NCBI RefSeq assembly: GCF_005796105.1
Contig: NZ_VAUO01000002.1
Coordinates: 248,001 to 312,000, forward strand
Origin: Pseudomonas mosselii
GTDB taxonomy: Bacteria; Pseudomonadota; Gammaproteobacteria; Pseudomonadales; Pseudomonadaceae
DNA: 64,000 nucleotides
Direction of reading: 5' to 3'
Position 1 is the stretch's first letter. Every line of letters starts with the position of its first letter. The position numbers and the translations under genes were made by a program. The notes below the pieces were generated by a model. The model ran no database searches, was not told the DNA's origin, and was given only the letters and a program-made list of their open reading frames with translations. This document shows, in pieces, positions 19,659 to 27,606 of this stretch.

Positions 19659-20750
19659 TCAGCGATAACGCTCGAGCCAGTGCGCATAGGGTGCAGGCAA
19701 GGTCCACGAAGCCTTGTCCACGCCCAGCTCCTTGGCCGCGAAATACGGCCAGTGCGGGTCGGCCAGGTGCGCACGTCCAACCGACACCAGGTCCAGCTGA
19801 TTGGCCTGGAGCGCGCCTTCGGCCAGTTGCGGCGTACCAAAGCCCCACGCCGAAGTCACCGGCAGGTCCGCCTCACGGCGCACGCGCTCGGCGATTGGGC
19901 CCATGAACGCAGGACCCCACGGGATGTTGGTGTCAGGAATGGTGAAACCAACGCTGACGCTCAGCAGGTCCAGGCCACCGGCCTTGAAACGGCGCGCCAG
20001 CTCGATGGACTCTTCCAGGGTCTGCTCGTCACGCCCGTCATATTCCAGCACGCCGAAACGCGCAGTCAGCGGCAGGTGCTCAGGCCACACTTCACGCACG
20101 GCGGCCAGGGTTTCCAGAAGGAAGCGGCTGCGGTTGTCGAAGCTGCCGCCGTAGGCGTCGGTGCGCTGGTTGGAGTGCGCCGAGAAGAAGCTCTGACCCA
20201 GGTAGCCGTGGGCGAAGTGCAGCTCGATCCACTCGAAACCGGCCTCGCGAGCGCGCCGGGCGCCATCGACGAAGTCCTGCTTGACCCGGGCGATGTCCTC
20301 CAAGGTCATCTCCCGCGGTACTTTCGGCAGGTGGGCACCGAAGGCGATCGCCGACGGGGCGATGGTCTGCCAGCCGCGAGCGTCGTCGGCGGCAATGTGG
20401 TCATCGCCCTCCCAAGGGCGATTGGCACTGGCCTTGCGCCCGGCGTGAGCAATCTGGATGCCCGGCACCGAGCCTGCGGCCTTGATCGCCTGCACCACCG
20501 GCACGAAGGCCTGGGCATGGGCGTCGCTCCAGATCCCGGCGCAACCGGGGGTGATGCGCCCTTCTGGCGCCACGGCGGTGGCCTCGACCACCACCAGGCC
20601 TGCGCCGCCACGGGCAAGACCGGCCAAGTGTACGTGGTGCCAATCGTTGATCAGGCCGTCCTCGGCCATGTACTGGCACATCGGTGGAATGGCGATACGG
20701 TTGCGCAGGGTCACGTCTTTGAGGGTATAGGGCTGGAACAATGCCGACAT
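19659..20750 (-). CDS. xenA: Xenobiotic reductase A, Old Yellow Enzyme family
   Basis: 363 aa from ATG 20750 (MSALFQPYTLKDVTLRNRI), the same length as P. putida XenA and, as far as I recall that sequence, nearly identical. The flavin-tuning Cys is in IPPMCQYMAEDG; IQIAHAGRKAS, WIELHFAHGYLGQSFFS, DAYGGSFDNRSRF and VGRAHLADPHWPYFA are the FMN and substrate-site segments of the thermophilic-like OYE class. It reduces activated C=C bonds and nitro or nitrate-ester groups with NADPH. It is divergent from an ArsR gene with an 18-bp inverted repeat between them, so it is probably under ArsR-type repression. Confidence 0.95.
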   Translation of the reverse strand: MSALFQPYTLKDVTLRNRIAIPPMCQYMAEDGLINDWHHVHLAGLARGGAGLVVVEATAVAPEGRITPGCAGIWSDAHAQAFVPVVQAIKAAGSVPGIQIAHAGRKASANRPWEGDDHIAADDARGWQTIAPSAIAFGAHLPKVPREMTLEDIARVKQDFVDGARRAREAGFEWIELHFAHGYLGQSFFSAHSNQRTDAYGGSFDNRSRFLLETLAAVREVWPEHLPLTARFGVLEYDGRDEQTLEESIELARRFKAGGLDLLSVSVGFTIPDTNIPWGPAFMGPIAERVRREADLPVTSAWGFGTPQLAEGALQANQLDLVSVGRAHLADPHWPYFAAKELGVDKASWTLPAPYAHWLERYR

Positions 20751-20783
20751 GGGGGAACTCCAGGGGATGGGTTGCATACGATT

Positions 20784-20801
20784 GTTCGATCATATTCGAA
20801 C
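20784..20801. promoter_or_regulatory. Candidate ArsR-type operator between xenA and arsR
   Basis: GTTCGA (20784-20789) and TCGAAC (20796-20801) are perfect inverted arms with a 6-bp spacer. The site lies 34 bp upstream of the xenA start and 29 bp upstream of the regulator start, so one bound dimer could block both. Confidence 0.6.
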
Positions 20802-20829
20802 TATGGCAATTTTGGAAACCCCCGTTATC

Positions 20830-21138
20830 ATGTCGGCCATGCGAGCCTATACTCACCCCTCCCCCGACAACCTCACGCTGGAGCGCCTGCTCTATGCCCT
20901 GAGCGACCCTGTGCGCCTGGAGATCGTCCGCCATCTGGCCGGCACCGCCGAAGCCAGCTGCGGAGAACTGGACGGCGGGCGTCCGAAGTCGAGCATGTCC
21001 CATCACTTTCGCGTGTTGCGCGAGGCCGGGCTGGTGTACACCCGCAACGTCGGCACCACGCACATGAACTCGCTGCGCAGCGACATTCTGGATGAACGGT
21101 TTCCAGGGTTGCTCGCGTGCGTGTTGCGCCAGCGTTGA
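20830..21138 (+). CDS. ArsR family transcriptional regulator
   Basis: 102 aa from ATG 20830 (MSAMRAYTHPSPDNL); ATG 20839 is an alternative and a longer frame from 20749 would run through the operator. Winged HTH: ALSDPVRLEIVRHLAG, ASCGELDG and recognition region SSMSHHFRVLREAGLVYTRN. No paired Cys metal site of the ArsR/SmtB kind is visible, so it more likely senses an organic or redox signal. The divergent xenA gene is the expected target. Confidence 0.87.
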   Translation: MSAMRAYTHPSPDNLTLERLLYALSDPVRLEIVRHLAGTAEASCGELDGGRPKSSMSHHFRVLREAGLVYTRNVGTTHMNSLRSDILDERFPGLLACVLRQR

Positions 21139-21173
21139 GCTGACCAGGCGCAGCAGGAACTTCAAAAAGCCCA

Positions 21174-21212
21174 CAAAAAAGCCCCGAGTCCGCCAGTGGC
21201 GAAGCTCGGGGC
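21174..21212 (-). terminator. Rho-independent terminator of mqo
   Basis: GCCCCGAG (21181-21188) pairs with CTCGGGGC (21205-21212). Read on the minus strand it is followed by TTTTTT at 21175-21180. A second hairpin (GTGTTGCCGGG.../CCCCGGCACAC) lies at 21214-21239, nearer the mqo stop. Confidence 0.85.
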
Positions 21213-21248
21213 GGGTGTTGCCGGGTTACCCCGGCACACGCTCAGGCC

Positions 21249-22889
21249 TTAGAGGGCCATGTCGTTGGCAGGCTTGCTTTCGACAGGCGCCGCGATCGGC
21301 GCAACGCTGGTGCCGACGCTCTGGTCGATCACCGGCGGCTTCTCAAGTTGCAATACTTCGGCGGTGTAGTTCCACTCTTTCTGAGTGGCGGCGGCCGAGT
21401 CGTTCAACTTGGTGCCATAGCTTGGGATGATCTCCTTGAGCTTGGCTTGCCACTCTGGGGTGGCGACCTTTTCCTTGAACACGGTTTCCAGCACGTTGAG
21501 CATGATCGGCGCAGCGGTCGAAGCACCTGGCGAGGCACCCAGCAGGCCTGCGATGGTGCGGTCTTGCGAGGCCACCACTTCGGTGCCCAGCTTCAGCACG
21601 CCGCCCTTCTCGGCATCACGCTTGATGATCTGCACGCGCTGACCGGCCTGCCACAGGCGCCAGTCTTCTTTCTTGGCCTCTGGGAAGTAGGTGCGCAGGG
21701 CTTCGAAGCGGTCGTCATCCGACAGCATCAGCTGACCGGCGAGGTATTCCACCAGCGGGTACTGCTCGATACCGACCTTGGTCATCGGCCAGACGTTGTG
21801 CATCGTGGTGCTGCTCAGCAGGTCCAGGTACGAGCCGTTCTTCAGGAACTTGGTCGAGAAGGTCGCGAATGGCCCGAACAGGATCACGCGCTTGCCGTCG
21901 AGCACGCGGGTGTCCAGGTGCGGAACCGACATGGGTGGCGCACCGGTGGAGGCAATGCCGTAGGCCTTGGCCATGTGCTGCATGGCAACGGTAGGGTTCT
22001 CGGTTACCAGGAACGAACCGCCAACCGGGAAACCTGCGTACTCCTTGGCCTCAGGGATGCCCGACTTCTGCAGCAGCTTCAGCGCACCGCCGCCAGCACC
22101 GATGAACAGGAACTTGGCGTCGGTGGCGTGCTCGGTGCCATCCTTCAGGTTCTTGTACTCGACGTGCCAGGAGCCGTCTTCGTTGCGGGTGATGTCCTGC
22201 ACTTCGCTGGACAGCTTGAGGTCGAAGTTCGGCTGAGCCTTCAGGTGGCCGACGAACTGGCGGGTGATCTCGCCGAAGTTCACGTCGGTGCCGATCGGCG
22301 TCCAGGTGACCGCCAGTTTCTGATTCGGGTCACGGCCTTGCATCATCAACGGGACCCACTTGGCGATCTGCGCGTGGTCCTCGGAGTACTGCATCGGACG
22401 GAACAGCGGGCTCTGCTGCAGGGCGTCGTAACGCTTCTTCAGGAACTTGATGTTGTCATCGCCCCAGACGAAGCTCATGTGCGGGGTGGTGTTGATGAAC
22501 GAGTGCGGGTTCTTCAGCACGCCCTGGCGCACTTGCCAGGCCCAGAACTGACGAGAGATCTGGAACGACTCGTTGATCTCGATGGCCTTGGTGATGTTGA
22601 CGTTGCCGTCTTTGTCTTCCGGGGTGTAGTTCAGCTCGGCCAGCGCGGAGTGGCCGGTACCGGCGTTGTTCCAGCCGTTGGAGCTTTCTTCGGCGACGCC
22701 GTCCAGGCGCTCGACCATTTCCATCGACCAGCTCGGCTCCAGCTCGTTGAGCCAGACCGCCAGGGTGGAACTCATGATGCCGCCGCCGACCAGCAGCACG
22801 TCAACTTTTTTGGTCTCTTCGGCGTGGGCGTGCATGAAGCTCGCCGCGACAGCCAGACCCAGCAAGGTCTTGCCAGCTTTCTTGAACAT
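21249..22889 (-). CDS. mqo: Malate:quinone oxidoreductase
   Basis: 546 aa. The FAD loop is [19 protein letters not shown], followed by [27 protein letters not shown] (split by the limit), both signatures of MQO. Further conserved parts are [33 protein letters not shown] and [16 protein letters not shown]. It oxidises malate to oxaloacetate and passes electrons to quinone. The first ~23 residues, [21 protein letters not shown], look like a Sec signal peptide, unusual for a flavoprotein acting at the cytoplasmic face. The C terminus has a Pro/Ala/Val-rich tail ([18 protein letters not shown]) beyond the catalytic fold. A strong terminator follows. Confidence 0.95.
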   Translation of the reverse strand: MFKKAGKTLLGLAVAASFMHAHAEETKKVDVLLVGGGIMSSTLAVWLNELEPSWSMEMVERLDGVAEESSNGWNNAGTGHSALAELNYTPEDKDGNVNITKAIEINESFQISRQFWAWQVRQGVLKNPHSFINTTPHMSFVWGDDNIKFLKKRYDALQQSPLFRPMQYSEDHAQIAKWVPLMMQGRDPNQKLAVTWTPIGTDVNFGEITRQFVGHLKAQPNFDLKLSSEVQDITRNEDGSWHVEYKNLKDGTEHATDAKFLFIGAGGGALKLLQKSGIPEAKEYAGFPVGGSFLVTENPTVAMQHMAKAYGIASTGAPPMSVPHLDTRVLDGKRVILFGPFATFSTKFLKNGSYLDLLSSTTMHNVWPMTKVGIEQYPLVEYLAGQLMLSDDDRFEALRTYFPEAKKEDWRLWQAGQRVQIIKRDAEKGGVLKLGTEVVASQDRTIAGLLGASPGASTAAPIMLNVLETVFKEKVATPEWQAKLKEIIPSYGTKLNDSAAATQKEWNYTAEVLQLEKPPVIDQSVGTSVAPIAAPVESKPANDMAL

Positions 22890-23203
22890 TGATCGATTCC
22901 AGGGTTGTAGAACGGAGTGAGGGCCTGTGGCTGGCCCGGGTGTTCCATGTTCTTCAGCGCAGGCTTTTTGTGATCATTGTTCAGCAGCTAGAGAACCCGA
23001 AGACGATCCAGTCTTTCGTCGAATTGACCGACACGCTGAATCGTTTCGCGGCGGATTGTAACCGAATTGCCAGCACAAACAAATTGTGCACGGCCAGGCA
23101 AGGCGGCAGGTTGTCTCAGGCCGATTGCAGTATTCGTCGCGCGCCCCTACTATTGCGATCACTTCTCATTTGCACATAAATAGCGCTCGCGCCGGATGCC
23201 GCC
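22890..23203. other. Intergenic region between mqo and the ECF sigma gene
   Basis: 314 bp without a gene. It must hold the mqo promoter on the right side of its start and, near 23154-23174, a Fur-like palindrome serving the sigma factor gene. No other repeat or hairpin of note. Confidence 0.5.
23154..23174. promoter_or_regulatory. Candidate Fur box of the iron-starvation operon
   Basis: TGCGATCACTTCTCATTTGCA is an imperfect palindrome with TGCgAT/ATtTGCA ends, resembling Pseudomonas Fur sites, though it matches the 19-bp consensus at only about half its positions. It lies 30 bp upstream of the sigma-factor start, as expected for an iron-repressed ECF operon. Confidence 0.4.
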
Positions 23204-23734
23204 GTGGTTTCGATACCTGAAGTGAATGCCTCGCTCCACACCCTTTACCACAGCCACTCGCGCTGGCTACTGGGCGTACTGCACCGGCGTCTGGGCTGTC
23301 GCTGCGAAGCTGCCGACCTGGTGCAGGACACCTTCGTGCGGCTGGTCCAGCGCCCGCGCAGCTTCGACGGCGCCAGCGGCGAGCGCTCGTACCTAGCCAC
23401 CATCGCCCGCGGTCTGTGCGTAGACCACTGGCGCCGCCAGCGCTTGGAGCACGCCTGGTTGCAGCAACTGGCGTTGCAACCCGAAGCGGTGCAGCCCTCC
23501 CCCGAGCAGCGCGCGATCATCGTCGAGACCCTGCACGAGGTAGACGCCATGCTGCTGCGCCTACCGGCCAAGGTGCGCCAGGCTTTTTTGCTGGCACAGG
23601 TCGACGGCCTGGCCTACCGCGACATCGCCGCGCGCATCGGCGTCAGCGAACGGATGATCAAGAAGTACTTGGCCCAAGCCTTCTTGCACTGCGCCATCCT
23701 CGAAGCCGAACTCGACGGCGTGCTGGTGGAGTGA
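23204..23734 (+). CDS. FecI-type ECF sigma factor (iron starvation)
   Basis: 176 aa from GTG 23204. Region 2: LYHSHSRWLLGVLHRRLG, then EAADLVQDTFVRLVQRP, RSYLATIARGLCVDHWRRQ. Region 4: LPAKVRQAFLLAQVDGLAYRD and IAARIGVSERMIKKYLAQA. This is the FecI/PvdS-like group. It should direct RNA polymerase to the receptor gene at 24894 when FecR relays ligand binding. GTG 23222 is another possible start. FecR begins 4 bases after its stop. Confidence 0.9.
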   Translation: MVSIPEVNASLHTLYHSHSRWLLGVLHRRLGCRCEAADLVQDTFVRLVQRPRSFDGASGERSYLATIARGLCVDHWRRQRLEHAWLQQLALQPEAVQPSPEQRAIIVETLHEVDAMLLRLPAKVRQAFLLAQVDGLAYRDIAARIGVSERMIKKYLAQAFLHCAILEAELDGVLVE

Positions 23735-23738
23735 GCCG

Positions 23739-24704
23739 ATGAACCTGCCCACGCAGAAACTCAGCCACGCCAGCCTGCAACAGGCCGCGCACTGGTATGT
23801 GCAATTGCAGGATGAACCGGTTGCCCCGCAGCTGCGCCAGCAGTGGCAGCACTGGTTAGACCAGCACGGCGAGCACCAGGCCGCCTGGCTGTACGTGCAG
23901 CGCGTGGGCGAACGCTTCGCCCCGCTGCTGGCCGAAGGCGGCGCTGCCGGGCATGCCCTGCGCGAGCATGAGCCGCACCGCTTCAGCCGCCGCGCGGGGC
24001 TCAAGGCCCTGCTGGTGTGCGGCGCCAGCTCGCTGCTTGGCTGGCAGGCCTGGCGCGGTGCGCCGCTGTCGGGCTGGACAGCAGATCTTTCCACCGGCAT
24101 CGGCGAAAACCGGCAGACCCGCCTGAACGACGGCAGCCAGCTGTGGCTGGGCGCTCAGAGCGCGGTCGACCTGGACTTCTCGGCACTGGCCCGGGTGCTG
24201 CGCCTGCGCTTTGGCGAAATCCTCGTGGACACCGCGCATGACGCGCAGCGTCCGTTCTTCGTCGACACCGCCCAAGGCCGCATGCAGGCCCTGGGTACGC
24301 GCTTCGCGGTGTGCCAGCAAGGCGACAACACGCGCTTGAACGTGTACGCCGGGGCGGTCGAGGTGTGCACTGCACTGGGCGGCGAGCGGCGCATCGTGCA
24401 AGCCGGCCAGCAGGTCGACTTCAGCGCCCAGGCCATCGGCGCCAGCGGCCCCGCACAGAGCGCCGGGCAGTCGTGGATCGAGCGGCGCCTGAACGCCGAG
24501 GCCATGCCGCTTGCGCAGTTGCTGCAGACCTTGGGCCGCTATCGCCATGGCCACCTGGGCTGGCATCCCTCGGTGGCCGGCTTGTCGGTGATGGGCGCGT
24601 TTCCGCTGGACGACACCGACCGCGCGCTGGCGTTGCTGCAAGCGGCGTTGCCGGTGCGGGTGCAGCGCCTGACGCCATGGTGGGTAACCCTGGAACCGGT
24701 TTGA
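23739..24704 (+). CDS. FecR-family anti-sigma regulator
   Basis: 321 aa. The N-terminal cytoplasmic part shows the FecR_N pattern AAHWYVQLQDEPVAPQLRQQWQHWL. A single hydrophobic helix (LKALLVCGASSLLGWQAW, residues ~88-106) crosses the inner membrane. The periplasmic FecR domain includes GENRQTRLNDGSQLWLGAQSAVDLDF and RFAVCQQGDNTRLNVYAGAVEV. It would hold the sigma factor inactive until the receptor's signalling domain contacts it. It is coupled to the sigma gene and followed, after a REP, by the receptor. Confidence 0.9.
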   Translation: MNLPTQKLSHASLQQAAHWYVQLQDEPVAPQLRQQWQHWLDQHGEHQAAWLYVQRVGERFAPLLAEGGAAGHALREHEPHRFSRRAGLKALLVCGASSLLGWQAWRGAPLSGWTADLSTGIGENRQTRLNDGSQLWLGAQSAVDLDFSALARVLRLRFGEILVDTAHDAQRPFFVDTAQGRMQALGTRFAVCQQGDNTRLNVYAGAVEVCTALGGERRIVQAGQQVDFSAQAIGASGPAQSAGQSWIERRLNAEAMPLAQLLQTLGRYRHGHLGWHPSVAGLSVMGAFPLDDTDRALALLQAALPVRVQRLTPWWVTLEPV

Positions 24705-24725
24705 ACCGGCCCTGCGCGCGCCCTC

Positions 24726-24784
24726 CTGTAGGAGCGGCCTCACCGGGGCGCCGTCCGGCCGCGAAGGGCCGCAAAGCGGCCCCT
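24726..24784. repeat. REP unit between fecR-like gene and receptor
   Basis: CTGTAGGAGCGGCC..., CCGGGGCGCCGTCCGG and GGGCCGCaaaGCGGCCC hairpins in tandem. They lie on the presumed transcript between regulator and receptor genes, where the receptor's own promoter (24785-24893) begins. Confidence 0.75.
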
Positions 24785-24893
24785 GAGGCAAACACCTGAA
24801 AAAAAACCGGCTGCACAGTTCCCCTTTTTCAATCTCATTCGGTTTACCCCTGGCAACCCCCATCAACCTGCCGTATCGATTCCAGGGACCCGC

Positions 24894-27326
24894 ATGCCGA
24901 TGCCTCTCCACCCCTTGCTTCGCCTGGCGCTCACCGCGCCGCTAACCCTTTGCGCCGCCGCGCCGCTGCTGCTGCCGGCCACCCTGGCGCATGCCGAGCA
25001 AGCCGCCAGCACCGAGCAGAACTTCGACATCGCCCCCGGCACGCTGGCCGCCGCCCTCAATCAGTTCAGCGGCCAGGCCGGCATCTATCTGGCCGGCAGC
25101 AACGAGCTGGCGGCCGGCAAGACCAGCCCAGGCCTGCACGGCCGCTATAGCGTGGCCCAGGGCCTGACGCGCCTGCTCCACGGCAGCGGCCTGCTGGCTG
25201 TGCCGCAGGGCAATGCCGGTTATGTCCTGCAACCGGCCGCCGAAGGCAGCGCGTTGCAACTGGATGCCACCGCCATTAGCGCCGCCTTGCTCAATGGCAG
25301 TGGCCAGGAAGACACCGGTTATCGCGCGGTGGCGAGCACCACGGCGAGCAAGACCAGCACCGCCCTGGCCGAGACCCCGCGTTCGGTCTCGGTGGTGACG
25401 CGCAAACGCATGGACGACCAGCAATCGCAGACCCTCACTGAAGTGCTCGGCTATGTGCCGGGCATCTTTTCGCCGCCGTTCGCCGGAGGTGACGGGCAAG
25501 CCGGCGACCTGTTCTTCATCCGCGGCTTCAACGCCACCGACTGGGGCTATGGCCTGTTGCGCGACGGCCTGCGGGTGCAAGGCAACCGCTACGACACCAG
25601 CAGCGAACCCTACGGCCTGGAGCGAGTGGAAGTGTTCCGCGGCCCGACCTCGATCCTGTACGGTGAAAACGCCCCCGGCGGCGTGGTCAACCTGGTCAGC
25701 AAACGACCCACCGCCGAAGCCCGGGGCGAGGTGCAGCTCAGCTATGGCAGCCACAACCGCCGCCAGTTGGGCGTCGATGTGTCTGGCCCGCTGACCGATG
25801 AAGGCAACATCCTCGGGCGCCTGGTGGTGATGGGACGCAAGTCCGACACCCAGGTCGAGCATCAACCGGACGACCGTCTATACCTCGCGCCGTCGCTGAC
25901 CTTGAATTTCGATGACTTCAACAGCCTGACCGTACTGGCCACCTACCAGCGCGACCGCACCTTGATGGAGCTGGGCCACCCGGCTGCCGGCACCTTGCTG
26001 CACAACCCCAACGGCAAGATCGACAAGGACCAGCTGTCGGGCAACCCCGACTGGGACAACTTCCAGCGTGAAACCTGGAGCCTGGGCTACGAGTTCAGCC
26101 ACCGCTTCAACGACACCTGGCAGTTCCGCCAGAACTCGCGCTACATGCAGTCGCGCATCGACCGCCAGGAAACCTGGCCGGGTAGCCTGGAGGACGGTGG
26201 TTTCGGCACCTCCATGAATGTCCAGTACTACGACCGCTACAACCGCTCGATCGCCTATTCGCTGGACAACCAGTTCGAAGGCCACTTCGAGCAAGGCGCG
26301 ATGGAGCATACCGTGCTGGTGGGCGCGAGCCTTGACCGCACCTCGTTCAACCAGGACTGGGACGCAGGTGTCGGCCGCCTCGAAAACGTGTTCGACCCGG
26401 TGTGGAGCGGCACGCCGAGTGCGCCGTTCCACGTGCAGAACGCCCTGCTCGAACAGACCCTGTATGGCCTCTACGCGCAGTGGCAGACCAAAGTCGACCA
26501 GTGGGTGCTGTTGCTCGGCGGGCGCCTGGACCGCGCCAACAGCCAGTTCCGCAACAAGGCAGGCACTCTGAACCTGCCCGCCGACATGGACAACTGGGAC
26601 AGCGACTTCACCTGGCAAACCGGCGTGATGTACCAGTTCGAAAACGGCCTGTCGCCGTACTTCAGCTACTCCACCGCCTTTGCCCCGACCCAGCAGACCG
26701 AAAGCCAGAACGGCGCGCTCGACCCGACCACTAGCGAACAGTACGAGGTGGGCGTGAAATACGAGCCCAAGGGCTGGAACACCGCCTTCACCGCCTCGGT
26801 GTACGACCTGCGCAAGAAAGACGACGTGGTGTTCGATGCCGGTGACTATCGCCAGATCGGCGCCAGCCGCGCCAAGGGCGTGGAATTGGAGCTAAACAGC
26901 GACCTGACCGACAACCTCAACCTGACGGCGGCCTACACCTATACCGACTCGCGTATCACCAAGGATCAGGCAGGTTCGCTGCTCGAAGGCCACCAGATGA
27001 CCGGGGTACCGCGCAACCAAGCGTCGGTGTGGAGCACCTATCGCTTTCGTGACGGCTTGCTCAAGGGCTTGCAGCTCGGCACCGGCGTGCGCCACTTCGA
27101 CAGCACCTTCGCCTACACCCCGATCAGCCTGTACGGCACCTTGGACAGCGGTGACGTAACCCTGGTGGATGCCAAGGTCGGCTACGACATCGACGAAAAC
27201 TGGTCGGTGGAGATCAATGCGCGCAACCTGTTCGACAAGGAGTACGTGGCCGGTTGCAACAACGCCGGGCGTTGCTACTGGGGTGAAGAGCGCACGCTGC
27301 TGGGCACAGTTTCGCTGCGCTGGTAA
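24894..27326 (+). CDS. TonB-dependent siderophore receptor with signalling (STN) domain
   Basis: 810 aa. A signal peptide covers residues ~1-37 (ALTAPLTLCAAAPLLLPATLAHA). The STN domain at ~42-115 (FDIAPGTLAAALNQFSGQAG, YSVAQGLTRLLHGSGL) contacts FecR. A linker follows, then the plug (~150-270: TPRSVSVVTRKRMDDQQ, GLERVEVFRGPTSILYGENAP, GGVVNLVSKRP) and the 22-strand barrel ending in a terminal aromatic (TVSLRW). This is the FpvA/FoxA/FiuA-like ferric-siderophore class. The particular siderophore cannot be told. Regulation is expected through the adjacent ECF sigma/FecR pair. Confidence 0.92.
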   Translation: MPMPLHPLLRLALTAPLTLCAAAPLLLPATLAHAEQAASTEQNFDIAPGTLAAALNQFSGQAGIYLAGSNELAAGKTSPGLHGRYSVAQGLTRLLHGSGLLAVPQGNAGYVLQPAAEGSALQLDATAISAALLNGSGQEDTGYRAVASTTASKTSTALAETPRSVSVVTRKRMDDQQSQTLTEVLGYVPGIFSPPFAGGDGQAGDLFFIRGFNATDWGYGLLRDGLRVQGNRYDTSSEPYGLERVEVFRGPTSILYGENAPGGVVNLVSKRPTAEARGEVQLSYGSHNRRQLGVDVSGPLTDEGNILGRLVVMGRKSDTQVEHQPDDRLYLAPSLTLNFDDFNSLTVLATYQRDRTLMELGHPAAGTLLHNPNGKIDKDQLSGNPDWDNFQRETWSLGYEFSHRFNDTWQFRQNSRYMQSRIDRQETWPGSLEDGGFGTSMNVQYYDRYNRSIAYSLDNQFEGHFEQGAMEHTVLVGASLDRTSFNQDWDAGVGRLENVFDPVWSGTPSAPFHVQNALLEQTLYGLYAQWQTKVDQWVLLLGGRLDRANSQFRNKAGTLNLPADMDNWDSDFTWQTGVMYQFENGLSPYFSYSTAFAPTQQTESQNGALDPTTSEQYEVGVKYEPKGWNTAFTASVYDLRKKDDVVFDAGDYRQIGASRAKGVELELNSDLTDNLNLTAAYTYTDSRITKDQAGSLLEGHQMTGVPRNQASVWSTYRFRDGLLKGLQLGTGVRHFDSTFAYTPISLYGTLDSGDVTLVDAKVGYDIDENWSVEINARNLFDKEYVAGCNNAGRCYWGEERTLLGTVSLRW

Positions 27327-27328
27327 AC

Positions 27329-27370
27329 CCAGCGCGGGGCTCCTCGCAACAGCGCCGTGCCCCGCGCTGG
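27329..27370. terminator. Stem-loop after the receptor gene
   Basis: CCAGCGCGGGGC and GCCCCGCGCTGG are perfect 12-base arms around an 18-base loop, starting 2 bases past the receptor stop. There is no T-run, so either a weak terminator or an mRNA end protector for the convergent pair of genes. Confidence 0.55.
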
Positions 27371-27374
27371 CGGC

Positions 27375-27587
27375 TTACAAGGCCGTCGGATTACCGGTGA
27401 GGTTGAGCGCACTGAACAGCTTGGGCACGAAGGCGTACACCGCGAACCACGGAATCACCGCGCAGGCCCAGAACATCACCACGAAGAAGATCCGTTTGCC
27501 GTAGCCGGCGCGAGCCACGCGACTTCTCATGGCCCAGCCAAGGCCCGTACGCCGGGTCAGCAACTGATGGAAACGGTTGATCTGCAC
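27375..27587 (-). CDS. Small single-helix membrane protein, unknown
   Basis: 70 aa from GTG 27587, or 51 aa from ATG 27530 (MRSRVARAGYGKRIFF). One hydrophobic helix, RIFFVVMFWACAVIPWFAVYAF, is preceded by Arg/Lys residues (inside-positive). It follows the FAD oxidoreductase by 19 bases on the same strand, suggesting an operon, but neither start has a good ribosome site. I do not recognise a family. It could be non-coding; the membrane-helix pattern and the position favour a gene. Confidence 0.55.
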   Translation of the reverse strand: MQINRFHQLLTRRTGLGWAMRSRVARAGYGKRIFFVVMFWACAVIPWFAVYAFVPKLFSALNLTGNPTAL

Positions 27588-27606
27588 GTCAAGGGGGAGG
27601 AAACAC

